Below are positions 39,883-51,812 of a DNA stretch of 64,000 nt, piece by piece; position 1 is the stretch's first letter; each line of letters starts with the position of its first letter. The translations under genes were made by a program, and so were the position numbers. This DNA comes from Zygnema circumcarinatum (Eukaryota; Streptophyta; Zygnematophyceae; Zygnematales; Zygnemataceae): the NCBI GenBank assembly GCA_037447605.1, contig CM074805.1:1259446-1323445 (forward strand). Direction: 5' to 3'. Below the pieces are notes generated by a model, which worked only from the letters and a program-made list of their open reading frames with translations, had not been told where the DNA came from and did not search any database.

Positions 39883-41369
39883 ATTCAGGGTTCAGGGTTC
39901 AGGTTTCAGGGTTCAGGGTTCAGGGTTCAGGGTTCAGGGTTCAGGGTTCAGGGTTTAGGGTTCAGGGTTCAGGGTTCAGGGTTCAGGGTTCAGGGTTCAG
40001 GGTTTAGGGTTAAGGGTTCAGGGTTTAGGGTTCAGGGTTCAGAGTTAAGGGTTCAGGGTTTAGGGTTCAGGGTTCAGGGTTAAGGGTTTAGGGTTCAGGG
40101 TTTAGGGTTCAGGATTTGGGGTTCAGGGTTCAAGGTTCAGGGTTTAGGGTTCAGGGTTCAGGGTATAGGGTTCAGGGTTTAGGGTTCAGGGTTCAGGGTT
40201 CAGGGTTAAGGGTTCAGGATTTAGGGTCCAGGGTTTAGGGTTCAGGGTTCAGGGTTTAGGGTTCAGGGTTCAGGGTTCAGGGTTTAGGGTTCAGGGTTTA
40301 GGGTTCAGGGTTCAGGGTTTAGGGTTCAGGGTTCAGGGTTCAGGGTTTAGGGTTCAGGGTTCAGGGTTCAGGGTTTAGGGTTCAGGGTTCAAGGTTTAGG
40401 GTTCAGGGTTTAGGGTTCAGGGTTCAGGGTTTAGTGTTCAGGGTTTAGGGTTCAGGGTTAAGGGTTCAGGATTTAGGGTCCAGGGTTTAGGGTTCAGGGT
40501 TCAAGGTTCAGGGTTTATGGTTCCGAGTTCAGGGTTCAGGGTTTAGGGTTCAGGGTTTAGGGTTCAGGGTTCAGGGTTCAGGGTTCATGGTTTAGGGTTC
40601 AGGGGTNNNNNNNNNNNNNNNNNNNNNNNNNNNNNNNNNNNNNNNNNNNNNNNNNNNNNNNNNNNNNNNNNNNNNNNNNNNNNNNNNNNNNNNNNNNNNN
40701 NNNNNNTAGGGTTCAGGGTTTAGGTTCAGGGTTTAGGTTCAGGTTTAGGGTTTAGGGTTCAGGTTTAGGGTTCAAGTCGTGGGGTTCAAGTTGTAGGGTT
40801 CAGGTTTAGGGTTCAGGTCGTGGGGTTCAGGTTTTAGGGTTCAGGGTTTAGGGTTCAGGCTTTAAGGTTCCGGGTTCAGGGTTCAGGGTTTAGGTTTTAG
40901 GGTTTAAGGTTCAGGGTTAAGGGTTCAAGGTTTAGGGTTTAGGGTTTAGGGTTCAGGTTTAGGGTTCAGGGTTTAGGTTTAGGGTTCAGGGTTTAGGGTT
41001 TAGGGTTCAGGGTTTAGGGTTCAGGGTTCAGGGTTCAGGGATTAGGGTTCAGGGTTCAGGGTTCAGAGTTCAGGGTTCAGGGTTCAGGGTTCAGGGTTTA
41101 GGGTTTAGGGTTCAGGGTGTAGGGTTCAGGGATAGGGTTCAGGGTTCAGTGTTTAGGGTTCAGGGTTTAAGGTTCAGGGTTTAGGGTTCAGGGTTTAGGG
41201 TTCAGGGTTTAGGGTTCAGGGTTCAGGGTTCAGGGTTCAGGGTTTAGGGTTCAGGGTTTAGGGTTCAGGGTTTATGGTTCAGGGTTTAGGGTTCAGGGTT
41301 CAGGGTTTAGGGTTCAGGGTTCAGGGTTTAGGGTTCAGGGTTCAGGGTTTAAGGTTCAGGGTTTAGGGT
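39883..41369. repeat. Interstitial telomere-like array, TTCAGGG/TTTAGGG, interrupted by a gap
   Basis: Seven-base units run on the plus strand for nearly 1.5 kb. TTCAGGG is the majority form, TTTAGGG the second, and TTAAGGG is occasional. The proximal part (to 40606) and the part from about 41000 are regular. The part just right of the gap (40707-40990) is more degenerate, with truncated units and GTCGTGGGG interruptions. Both flanks are non-telomeric, so this is internal, not a chromosome end as assembled. Confidence 0.95.
40607..40706. other. Assembly gap of 100 N
   Basis: Exactly 100 undetermined bases, the conventional placeholder for a gap of unknown length. The true array, or anything misjoined across it, cannot be judged. 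Confidence 1.
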
Positions 41370-42162
41370 CTAACTTAACATTCCAAGCCTTGACCAAGTT
41401 TTGTGACCATTAGAGAGAAGAATGTCCAAGCCATCCGCAGTGTCTTTTTGTATACTACACGATCAGCAGAGTTTCCTCCATCACTATTCACAACAATCGC
41501 TCAAAGACATCCATTGCAGTCAACGTGAGGCTGCTGCGGACTTCCGTCCAATCGCCGGTTCCAGCACCTCCGGTTTTCCTGCCAAGTATCGACATGAGCT
41601 TTGAGCCAAGCAAAGAACACCTCCATTTTGTACCTTCCTAATTGTCGAACGGTTCGATTCACCATTGGCCAGCCAGTCATTGGCAACCAATGATTGGTAA
41701 AAACTTTTCGGCCCAAAGATCGGCCTTTACAGTTCAGTAACTCGAGCTCAAATTGTGCCAACCATTGACCGACAATCCTTTTGTCAGTGCTAGCTAGCCA
41801 ATGGTTGCAGATCGTTGCCAATGATTGGCCAACTATGGTATTGTTTGCAGGTAAGGGTTTGTATGGGAGGCAAGGCTTTTTTTTTTTTTCTTTTTTAAAG
41901 AGAAAAACTTGTTATATTTGGAAACATCCACACCACACATTGACCACAGGAGACGGACCGGCAAAAAAACATCATAATAGGGTACAGGATGAAACGGGCC
42001 AGAGAGAGGAGAGGAGGGAGGGAGAGGGAGGGAGGGAGGGAACGAGGAGATTTTCCTCGCTGGCCCACTTCTGAAGAGTGAACTGAGCGAGGAGCGAGGA
42101 GCAGAAATAGGCGGTAAACGGACGCGAGATGGCGGCTGTTCTGACTATTCGAGGAAACGAAC
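41370..42162. other. Spacer with CCATTGG/CCAATGG fold-back words
   Basis: Between the telomere-like array and the frameshifted frame. From about 41640 to 41840 it is built of CCATTGGC, GCCAATG and CCAATGATTGG words in both orientations, related to the arrays near 57.8 and 62.9 kb. A poly-T run lies at 41878-41890 and a GGGA-rich patch at 42000-42045. No exon recognised. Confidence 0.6.
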
Positions 42163-43139
42163 TCAGCAGTTCTGTTGAACTGCATACTTTGCAAGCCAAG
42201 ACAACGCACAAACATCCTCAGCTTCCAGTGCACGATCAGCAGCACTAAGTTCCACGATTGCCATATTTTCTCCGGCAACAGAAACGTTGGAGATTGCTTC
42301 TCTCAATTCCGGAATCCCTCCGTTGTCAAGATCTTCTCCCGCATCCTTCCAGTCACAACCCGGGCCTAAGCTGCTGCCGTTCACACTTCCAATAGCCGGC
42401 CCTCCCGCTGCATTGGGTATCAATTCTAAAAACTCCTCCACAAAGATTTTCCAGTGCGGTTGGACCTCTCCATCGCCAAGAACATCATGATAGCACCTTG
42501 CGTCTTCTTTGTCTACTGAGAGAACTCCAATGTCAGAAACTGACACAAAATTTTGCACAGATGGTCACTCTCTACAGTATCACCAGCACGAATGTCTAGC
42601 CCACGGAGGTCGTCACGACAAAGTACAGAAACAGGTCTGCATTCATCTGCCGGCTGTTCCGTCAGAGTTACCAACTGCTCCAACCCCTGTTCCTCCACAA
42701 ATGCATTCACAGGGTCCTTGAACCATTCTCCCGTCTGCAAAAAACTTTTCGAAGCCAACTCCCCATGACGACTCCCCATTGACATCGAAAAAGTGAGGTT
42801 GCGAAATCTCCTTACCCAACAAAGACGAGGAACCGACTGCTACGCTCTCACCCCATACAGACAGCGGATAGCCCTCTACCTCCAAAGGAGGCTCGTGGCC
42901 TTGCAAAAAACCTGCTAAGTCTACGTCATCGATGACCGGCATTCATCGGAAAACAGATCACCGTCAATCAACCCGCCGTCGCGTTGCTCTGCTACTTCAT
43001 CCTCCGTGGCCAAAAAACTGTCCGGTGAACAACTGACCACAGCATCAGATGAGGCACGGCCGTCCACGACCATTTCCCAGGGCGAGGCATCCACACAGAG
43101 AGCCATGGCGGATCCTGCATCACCTCTCATCCTACCCGA
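42163..43139 (-). pseudogene. Frameshifted coding-like region, unknown product
   Basis: Four overlapping minus-strand frames read as one continuous acidic protein if three single-base shifts are allowed (near 42945, 42735 and 42545): ALCVDASPWEMVVDGRASSD, then DVDLAGFLQGHEPPLEVEGY, then TGEWFKDPVNAFVEEQGLEQ, then DVLGDGEVQPHWKIFVEEFL. The last two shifts lie at A/T homopolymers, so sequencing error is as likely as true decay. I see no known domain. It might be the 5' part of the coiled-coil locus beyond the repeats, but no splice chain links them. Confidence 0.4.
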
Positions 43140-43159
43140 GAGCGCAGCCTGCCATGGTT

Positions 43160-43640
43160 CCCACAGGGAGGGGAGGGAGGAGGGAGGGAGGGAGGGAGAG
43201 AGGAGGGAGGGAGGGAGGAGGAGGGAGGGAGGAGGAGGGAGGGAGGAGGGAGGAGGGAGGAGGGAGGGAGGGAGGGAGGAGGGAGGAGGGAGGGAGGAGG
43301 AGGAGGGAGGAGGGAGGAGGGAGGGAGGAGGAGGGAGGGAGGGAGGAGGAGGGAGGGAGGGAGGGAGGGAGGAGGGAGGAGGGAGGGAGGGAGTGGAGGG
43401 AGGGAGGGAGGAGGAGGAGGAGGGAGGGAGGGAGGGAGGGAGGGAGGAGGGAGGGAGGAGGGAGGAGGGAGGGAGGAGGGAGGGAGGGAGGAGGGAGGGA
43501 GGGAGGGAGGGAGGGAGGGAGGGAGGGAGGTGGGAGGGAGGGAGGGAGGGATGGCTGCAGGGCCATCATCATCATCATCAACATCATCATCAACATCATC
43601 ATCAACATCATCATCATCATCATCATCATCATTGCCCATC
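43160..43640. repeat. GGGA/GGAGGA purine array followed by a CATCAT array
   Basis: About 385 bp of GGGAGG/GGAGGA repeats (43166-43550) is followed at 43566-43632 by CAT/CATCAACAT trinucleotides. In the minus frame the second part reads as a poly-Asp run and the first as Ser-Leu-Pro-Pro repeats, without coding evidence. G runs could form quadruplexes. Confidence 0.93.
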
Positions 43641-44213
43641 TTCTTTATTTCTTATTTTATTTTTTCACTCGCTATTCAGTTTCATTTTTCATTTCAGTTC
43701 CAATTCAGATCAGTGGAAATTCTGACTGGAACTGAATAGTGAATAGTGACAGCAAGTTTGTTACGTTCAGCAGCTGAATCCTATCCCTACAAACTGCAAG
43801 GAAGGCACTGAACTGCAAGCGAACATAGCTTACATCAGACTGCGTCTGAATACACCCCACACATTCTACATACTCTAGCTCTGCTACTATCGGGTCAACT
43901 CAAAACAGTAAACCTTCTGCAGCGAGAGGAGATAAGATTCTGAGGGATGCTCACTCAGAAAGGTATCTCCTCTGCACGCTGCGATTAAGTGCTGATCAGC
44001 TCAAGCTTCAATTCTTGAAGGAAACTTCAGAAGAGAAAAATGAGACACAAAAATACAGAGAAAGAATAAAAAAACCTTCCTTGCCTTCAGCTGCTCCCTG
44101 GAGCTTCTGCACGACGTGGTAATATACTTAATCATAATTAATAATAAGGTTCCCAACGTCCCCTGAATCGCCTCTCAAGGTAACATTAAGCTCCACAGGA
44201 AAGCTCGCAAGTT
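43641..44213. other. Spacer downstream of the 831-aa gene
   Basis: Contains CATTTCAGTTC-type short repeats near 43678-43735 and an AT-rich tract near 44050-44140. It likely contains the 3' UTR of the minus-strand gene that ends at 44214. No other gene seen. Confidence 0.5.
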
Positions 44214-46919
44214 CTAGGCCTCTGAAGCGCCCCATTGTTCCTTCAAGGGGGGGCTCCGTACATCCCATTGTACGGCGCTCCTCGTACCTTTTGTACGAAT
44301 CGTACGGTCCTGGGTACCGCCCTTCCGTACGACTATCGCCTTCGGCCGTCTCTGCAATTCCATGCTCTCAAAGACCCGCGCAGTTCGCCGTCCCGCGTTC
44401 TGTAAAAACGGGCTGATTCTTTGCTGGAGCACAGATTTAAACAGTTTCGGCGAAGCAACAGTTCCGTTGATAGTTACGCGTTGAACTGAACGCCTTCCCA
44501 TGTTGGCGCCCTCACCCGGGGGCGGGGCAACGGAGGGCTTCTTCAGGGCGGATTTTAGGGCGGATTTTAGGGTTTGCTTCCCCGCCGGCTGCAGAAGGAG
44601 ACCTGTAGGAGCCGGCTCTGAAGGAAGCTTTGCGCTTTGCTGTGGATTTTCCTTCTGCTGTGGATTCTCCTGCAAATCTTGGACTGTTGGTGTAAGTGGT
44701 CGAAGCTGCTCCACTCTCAAATGCGTGGAATCCTCCGTAGCCAGCACTCGCTGCCTCGTGCCAAGGCTTACATACTTTTCGGCTCGCTCGCTGCATCCTC
44801 CGTGCTGCAACGAAGGACCGCTTCGGTCCTTTTCGGAGTTCTTCGGCTTCCACTCTCCTCGTTTGTAGCCTGGTGGCAGTGTCCTCTGTTTGGGCAGCCC
44901 TTCCACATCTTTCCGTCCACCGTGCTGAAATGAGCTGCTCTTCCGGAGTGGGATTTGTCTCCAGTGTGTATCCTGGCTGTACGCACCGTCACTTCTCTTG
45001 TTCAAGTTCGGATGATGAGGATTGTAGGTGCTGATACCCGGATTTTCAAACCTATTCAATGGCTGCTTGCCATAGCTTGAGCCTGGATGCTGCTCCAAGA
45101 GCTTCTGCCACTTCTGCTTTTGAAGATAATTTAACTTTGTCGAAAAGTTTCGTGGTCCAGCCTCGTGCTCAGGTGATGGAGGCCATGGTTTCGTTGGCTC
45201 TGAGTTCAGTCGGTGCAGCAGCCTCTGTGCCGTTTGCCAAGACTTGAACGGAACGTGGTTGCTTGAAATGTTGGGGGAGTGGGCTGTGACGGAAGACCCC
45301 AGTTGAGTGCCGCTAGACATACTGGAATGACTCTCGTACAAGTCCCCCTGCAAAAGAAGGTAACTCACGATTAATGCATGCAAATAATTGGCGGGCAAGG
45401 AGTACAAGTAGAATTGATCCCTGAATGCTGAGAGCACGAAAACTTCCAGATTGATGGCTCAACAACTGCCATGAGTCTGCTACAAGACTACTACGAAAAG
45501 CATGCGTTACTTTGTGCATGTGAGGTCACATCAGTGACCATTGGCAGTATCGTTCACCTGCTTTGGCGATTTAGAGTTGTACACTTTCCCTCGCCGGCCA
45601 CCTGCAATTGCGTGGTTTTCCTGCGCTGCAAGTTCTCTGGAGTCTCGGAGGAGCACATCCCGCTTTTCTGTATCGCTCCTTCCGTCTCTTTGCCTCATGG
45701 AATTGTATCGCAGAATTTCATCTGGATCCAACCTTGTTTGAAGTACAGGATTTCTGTCTGCATTTAGCTTCCCTAAATCGATAGATTGTCTTCTATACAG
45801 TAGTGGATTTGAAGCGGTTTTGGATCTCAGCAAGTTTTCGTCCTTCAGCTCTCTTGTCACGGGTTCGCTCGTCTCTGTACCCAATCCTGACGGACGACCG
45901 TTTGTTCCTTGCTGCCCCTGTTCTCCTTTCCCATTTATCTCAAACTCCACATGCCTTGTCTCCTCTATTCCCGCTACCTTGTGCTTGTCTTCATCCTCAA
46001 AACTCTCCGTCTCCTCTCGATAGTTGATCGACTTGCTCCTCCCTGCCCCCATTTCGGGCTCTCCCTCGTCGCTCTCCTGTTCTCTGATCATGCTGCCTTC
46101 TCCGGACCTCACGCTTAAGGCTCCTAGCGCTTCTGCTCCCGTCTCTTGATCTGAAACAATTTTGTTTCCGCACGTCCTCAAGTTGCTGTCTGCGCCTTCG
46201 TTCAAAGCAATCTGTACTTCGTCCGGGCCCCTCGGGGTTGTCAAGCCCACAGCTGCTACTACTCGTTCTCCAGCCCACTCCACTTTCCCTATCTTCCTCT
46301 GAAACTGCTCTGAATCAGCAAGCCATTTTGAGACCCTACTACATCCCCTCTGTGGGTCCTCATTCCAACATGTCTGTGGAGAAAGAACAACTTCCGTTTC
46401 GTTCTTCTCGTCCTCACTCCAACCAATAGGGGAAGTGGCCTTTCTTTGCTCGTTTTTTGAGCTATGAGGAAGCTGCAGGGAGGATGCTCCTTGCCAGTTA
46501 CAGTCCCCCTCTGCCACTTCCAGTACCTCGTCCTCGTCTCCCTCTCTCCTCCCTTCCTCCCCGCCCTTGTGCAGCTTAATCCGCTCCTGCAGTGACGGAA
46601 TTCGAGTGATTGTTATTTCCCGCGGAAGAGAAGAATTCTTCGTGGGTTTCCTGGGACTAGAGAGGAGGATGGAGAAGGAATTAACAGGGCTTACGTGTAA
46701 GGGTGCCACGTGGCGGGGTACTTTGCGTCTTCTCTGCCAATAGAACCCTATGGAACACGAGAGGGGCGCTGCTTTCTGCGGGCTTACAGGGGAGAGTGTT
46801 GCATTCCTGCAGGAGCTTCCTTGGATTCTGGACACGCTGGCACGGTTTGTACCTCTGAGCCCTATAAGCGAAGGAATCGGACTGGCTTTACGAGATTCCC
46901 AGAGGCTGCGTCCTGCCAT
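44214..46919 (-). CDS. Two-exon protein of unknown function, 831 aa, low-complexity and charged
   Basis: Two long minus-strand exons, 46919-45558 and 45347-44214, join in phase 0 (CAG then GTGAAC; TTTTGCAG then GGGGAC) and end in TAG at 44216-44214. The start is the first ATG of the frame. The N-terminal 450 residues are rich in Glu, Arg, Ser and Gly, with VARIANT-free features such as REITITRIPSLQERIKL near residue 110. The second exon is basic and Pro/Ser/Gln-rich, with the internal repeat LKSALKSALKKPS and a doubled ENPQQ. No signal peptide, membrane span or catalytic motif is seen. The last 80 codons are GC-rich and contain CGTACG words typical of the local islands, suggesting the 3' end grew by absorbing repeat sequence. 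The length of the two open frames supports coding; the function is unknown. Confidence 0.6.
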
Positions 46920-48588
46920 AAAAATGAGGCAGGAGGCCCTCTCGCTCTCGTCCCTTCCCTTCCCTTCACTCTCTGTTACATCCTTTCTCTTCTCTACTTC
47001 CCTCCCCCTCTCCCCGTCTCCCTCTCCCTCTCTTCCTTTCTCCTATCCACCCTCCCCCTCCGCGGACTAGTCCTTACCCCCCCCCTTCCCTCTTCCGTCG
47101 CAGCCGCCGGAGGTTGCAGCCCAATGGGATTGGGCTTCCCTTGAACGGGACTGTCCGTACGATTCTGAAACGTACATATTCGTACTCAACCGTACGTCGA
47201 CGTGGCCGTTTGGCGCATTCCCCCGCCCGCGCGGCCCAACCTCCATACCCGCCAAACCGGCGGAATTGGGCGCGCGCCGCCCGCCGTCGCATCTCCGTAC
47301 AGAGTACGGCCAACGGTCAACGGCCGCGCCGACATAGTGCGTCAGGGCCGTACGGACGCGTGCCGAGTCCGGCACTCCGGCGCGAGGACCGGGCCCACCG
47401 TACAGTCCGCCGGCGACCGGGAGTGTCAACGTGACGGTCAACGGTCAATGGCCAACGGTCAATGGATTGTCGGTGATTTTCGCACGGTACGGTAGTCCTT
47501 CTGTGCGACTCAAAATTTGTCGGCTATCTGACTGTACGAGTATGCTCCCACGGCGCCTTCGCGCGTGCGTCCATCGCCCCGTCGCGATCGGACGGCTTCG
47601 GAGGGCCCTATCGAGTAATATGCGCACACCTTTCTATGTGTTATGTAGTTCCGTTGTGGTGCGGAATGACCGCAAATCCACGCTCGTTCAACGCGCTACC
47701 GTTGTTGGCGACCGTTCGGTGGCCGCCCTGGTGCTTCAAGTTTGTTGCGTTGTTGTTTGGTGCAGAAGCCAAGTTTGGCTCTCATGCTTTTTCTATCGTA
47801 CGGAAGGTCGTTTGAGAGCGGGTCTACGTTGTCCTCCATGAAGTTTTTTTCCATGTGACTTCGATGGCATCGCCATCGTGAGATCAATGCCACTTCATAT
47901 TTTTTTATGTGAGACGGCAGGCCTATGTTGAATACACGTGTTTCAATTGTTTTTCTTCATGGCATATCAAATTTTCGTTGGTTTTCACATCGGTCACGAA
48001 CACCGGTGATATTTCAAGCTTTCAGCATTAACTCGAAATTCGGGGTTTATTGGCTCAGGAAACCAAAGGAAATAATCGAAAATCGTTGTCACCGTTGAGT
48101 TGTTGTACCACATGGCAATGTGCCGTTGACGGGTTTTCGGTAGCAGTCCACGGAATTCATAATATGAAAGAACATATAATCAGCCATCAGTGTAAGCTAG
48201 TCGTTGTCGTCATTTTATTTCTAAAACCGTTGATAGAAACAGGCATTTGTCAGCACATGCTACTTGCGAATATAGAAAAAGACATGGACCTAATCACGAC
48301 TTGAAATTTAAACCAAAGCATGTCACTGACAAACCCATGCGGTTGCTGTCTCGCAGGAAAGGTCAGTCCACAATGGAGCAGACCCTGCCCTTCCGTCCTT
48401 CATGCGATACTGTACAGTAGCGTACAACACAGCTTTCTAATAAACTGACTGGAACTACATTCTACGTTCAATGCCATTTTCCCTTCCCATTCTACGGCTA
48501 CTACTGATCAACCAAATGCTACAGACGTATAAGAAAGGGAAACAATGAACGAATAACGGAACCGAACCATCAGAGGTTTGGGCCCACC
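46920..48588. other. GC-rich intergenic island
   Basis: CT-rich tracts at 46940-47060 precede a CGTACG-rich block (47150-47600) with TCAACGGTCAATGG fold-back words near 47430-47465. One copy of the dispersed 29-bp sequence lies at about 47865-47893. From 47900 to 48588 the DNA is AT-richer and holds the 3' end of the membrane-protein gene. No exon is supported. Confidence 0.55.
47865..47893 (+). repeat. Dispersed 29-bp sequence, copy 3
   Basis: Same sequence as copy 1, TGGCATCGCCATC to GATCAATGCCAC, again followed by TTC and a T-rich run. Confidence 0.87.
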
Positions 48589-51500
48589 CTACTCCATGCC
48601 TTCATCCGAGCCGCGGATGCGGCTATCAAAAAAATTTCCAGAACTATCCCCATTCCTGCCTCTCTTGATTTCCGCCACGACCGGACCATGCGGTCCACCA
48701 AAGCTCCGGCTGCCGCTCCTCCCTCTCTCCCACGCCGGCTTTTTCACAATGAGTTCGACTCTCCTCACAGTCTCCTCCTCCGTGGCCTCCTCTCCCGCAT
48801 ACACCACTCTCACATCGCGCCCCCACCCCTTCTCCGACGCCATTCTCAGGTCACTTTCAACCCACCTCCCTTGAACTCGATGGGGTCGAGAATCTCGTGG
48901 AACACTTACAACTATTTGCTTCGTAGCAACGTCTCTCTCTACATCATTCACATACTTGACACGCTCCTCCTCCTCCTCCTCCTCCTTCATATTGTCATAA
49001 GCTCTCCTCCTTTCCTTCCACCCTTCCTCCTCGGCCCGGCCGCCTACTCGCTCTCCTCCGCGGCCTCCCTCAGCCTCCTTCGTTTTCGCGATCTCTCTCA
49101 CCTTCTTCTTGAGGAGTATTTGTGCGTTTGTTTCCTTCGTTAAGTTACTGTCAACTTTCTTGATTCCCTCACTTAACTTACGCTGTACCTGTGGCTTGTC
49201 TTCTTTCTCTTGACCCTTCGACATTGTCGATGGTCGAAAAGTTCGGTTCCACTTCTCCTGCGCACGCTCAACTGCAATCTGCAAAACTGACTTGCTCGAA
49301 TCCGAAACTTTCTTTGAATCTGTGACAGAAGGAACTTTTTTCTCACTGCCGTTTTCTTCAGATTCGTGATTCACCGATTCTTCTGATAAGTTTCTTTTCC
49401 CCTCGTTTCTCTCTCTCGCACCTTTCACACCATGCTTTTCGGAAACCACAAGTACACTTTGCAACTTCTCCTCCTTGGTTACGTCCGCTTTCCCGTTCGC
49501 TTTCCCCTCCCTCTCCCTCCCTCGCCTCCTCTCCCTTCGCCAAGTCTCCTCATCACTCTCCTCACTACTCGATTCTGTCTCAGAATCCTCCGTCTCCTCC
49601 TCTGTGTCACTACCGCTCTCTTCTCCGCTCGCAGATTCGTCTCCACGACCTTTCTTCGACCCAACCGTAGTTTTTTGCAGTTTTTTGTATTTTGGCACGT
49701 TGGATTCTTCGTCAAGCACCTTCCCCTGTTTCCCATCACAAGCGAAAAATGAGAGGGGAGACAAGAAACCCGTGAACACGTGCCTTTTCCTTTCCTTTTT
49801 TCTGATAAAAAAAAGAAAGGCACGTGAACAATCGAACACCTGTAAAGATTTTGTCAAACATGACCGCAGGTCTTATTCCGTGAAAATTTCCGACACATGT
49901 TTCATGATCGTTGTTTTTTTCTCCTGAACTAAAGCGGCTTACGTTCTGCCAATGTCGCCAATTGGCTCGCAGCGTGAGGATCGACGTGACCAGATTGTAC
50001 ACCATGCATGCAAGCAGCAGCATGCTTGCGACCTGTGGGGAGAGAGAAAAACGAGAGACAGTCACAGAAATAACGTCAATATTATGCAAAATACAACAGC
50101 AGCAAGTGTACAAGCATGAGCCGGCCACACCGCAGTTAAGCTTCAGGAGAATAATCGAAAAGAAAAGTCAAAATTGATCAAATATGCTGCACTCTTTTGA
50201 CCAGAAGGCTCGCAGTACGGGGAGGTTTGAACGGAGGTGCGTACTCCTATTAAGAGGATGTGACTTGCAATCGTATTGTACGCCTCCTGCTTTGACACGT
50301 TGATTACCTGCTTATGCATTGCATCCTCCAAACAACGAGAGTTACCGATCTTGGAAGCGATAAAACATCACAAAAAAATAACAGTGAAGAGGAAAATCGA
50401 GACAGGGATATTGTTACCGGTTTAGCCCAACCATGGAAAGTTTGACAGCAGAAAAAAAGGTCTGCCTCATTAAATCATGTAATGTCTTGTTCAGCGGATC
50501 TTTCTTCCCCACCCCTAAAATACCTTATCGTTGACAAACGCCCAGTTTTCATCCAGATAGTTCACCGCCGCATTCTCAAGCACGAGGCAGAGGATGCCGC
50601 CCAGCAGCACAAGAACGCTGATCAGCTGCACGCCCCATCACATGCGTCTTTAAAAACATGAAAAGACGTCCCTCTCACTCTCTCTCCCCCCCTCCCCTCT
50701 CTCCCCCTCCCCTCTCCCCCTTCCCTCTCGCCCACTCTCTTTGCCCCTTCCCTCTCTCCCACTCTCTCTCCCCCTTCCCTCTCGCCCACTCTCTTTCCCC
50801 CTTCCCTCTCTCCCACTCTCTCTCCCCCTTCTCAATCTCTCCCTCTCTCCCTCTCTCCCTCTCTCCCTCTCTCCCTCTCTCCCTCTCTCCCTCTCTCCCT
50901 CTCTCCCTCTCTCCCTCTCTCCCTCTCTCCCTCTCTCCCTCACTCCCTCTCTCCCTCTCTCTCTCTCCCTCTCTGCCGCACAGTACCGCGAGGAAGGTGG
51001 CATGTGCGAGCAGCAGCAGCCTCGAGTTCCGCGCGAACCCGAAGTATCCCACAAGGCTCACCGCCACCGTCAGACCGCCGGCTACCGCCACCACCGTCGC
51101 CGCCCACGCGCCGCTGAATACGACAACCACCGCCGCATACCCTATCAGAGCCCGACACGTGGCACTGAACAACAACAGTAAACACTGAAACTGAAACTGG
51201 AACATGCGGTTCGAGTTCAACAGCGAACGGAACAGGCGAGCATGGAACGGGAGGAGCGGCTACCCTGCGCGGGCCTGCGAGGCGAGCACGGCGAGGTAGA
51301 GGAGGGCGGCTCCGAATATGGCGGTCGCGGCATTCATCGTCATCGCCATTCGCCGCGCCACGTATTCTGCACTCCCTCTCTCTCTCTCCCTCTCTCTCGG
51401 TCAGCATGGCTTCCACGGAGCATAAAGCAGAAGGGGGGGGGAGAGGGAGGGAGGGGAGATAGAGGAGGAAGAGTGAGAGAGGCATGTGGTAGTTCGTGAG

Positions 51501-51777
51501 GAGCTATGTAGAAGGGTTGGTGGAGAATAGCAGCGGGAAATCTCCCTACTGTCTGTCTCGCGGTTCCTCTCCCTCTCTCTCTCTCTCTCTCTTTCACACA
51601 CGCATACATAGTCGATTTGCAAAGGGGGCCGGCGGAAAACCACTGACCGTGGCCCATGAGGAGGGTGGCGGCCCAGAGCGAGACTCCCACAAGTGCTGTG
51701 CTGCCAACCGTGAGGCCTCCGCCGGTAACCATTGCGTGGTGGGCCTGCACTTCCCTAGTGTATTTCAGGGAGAGTCC

Positions 51778-51812
<35 letters not shown>

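Noticed and set aside
43006-43735. Long Gly/Arg/Glu and Pro/Ser/Asp frames
   Set aside because: Translations of the GGGA and CAT arrays in several frames at once, so repeat artefacts.
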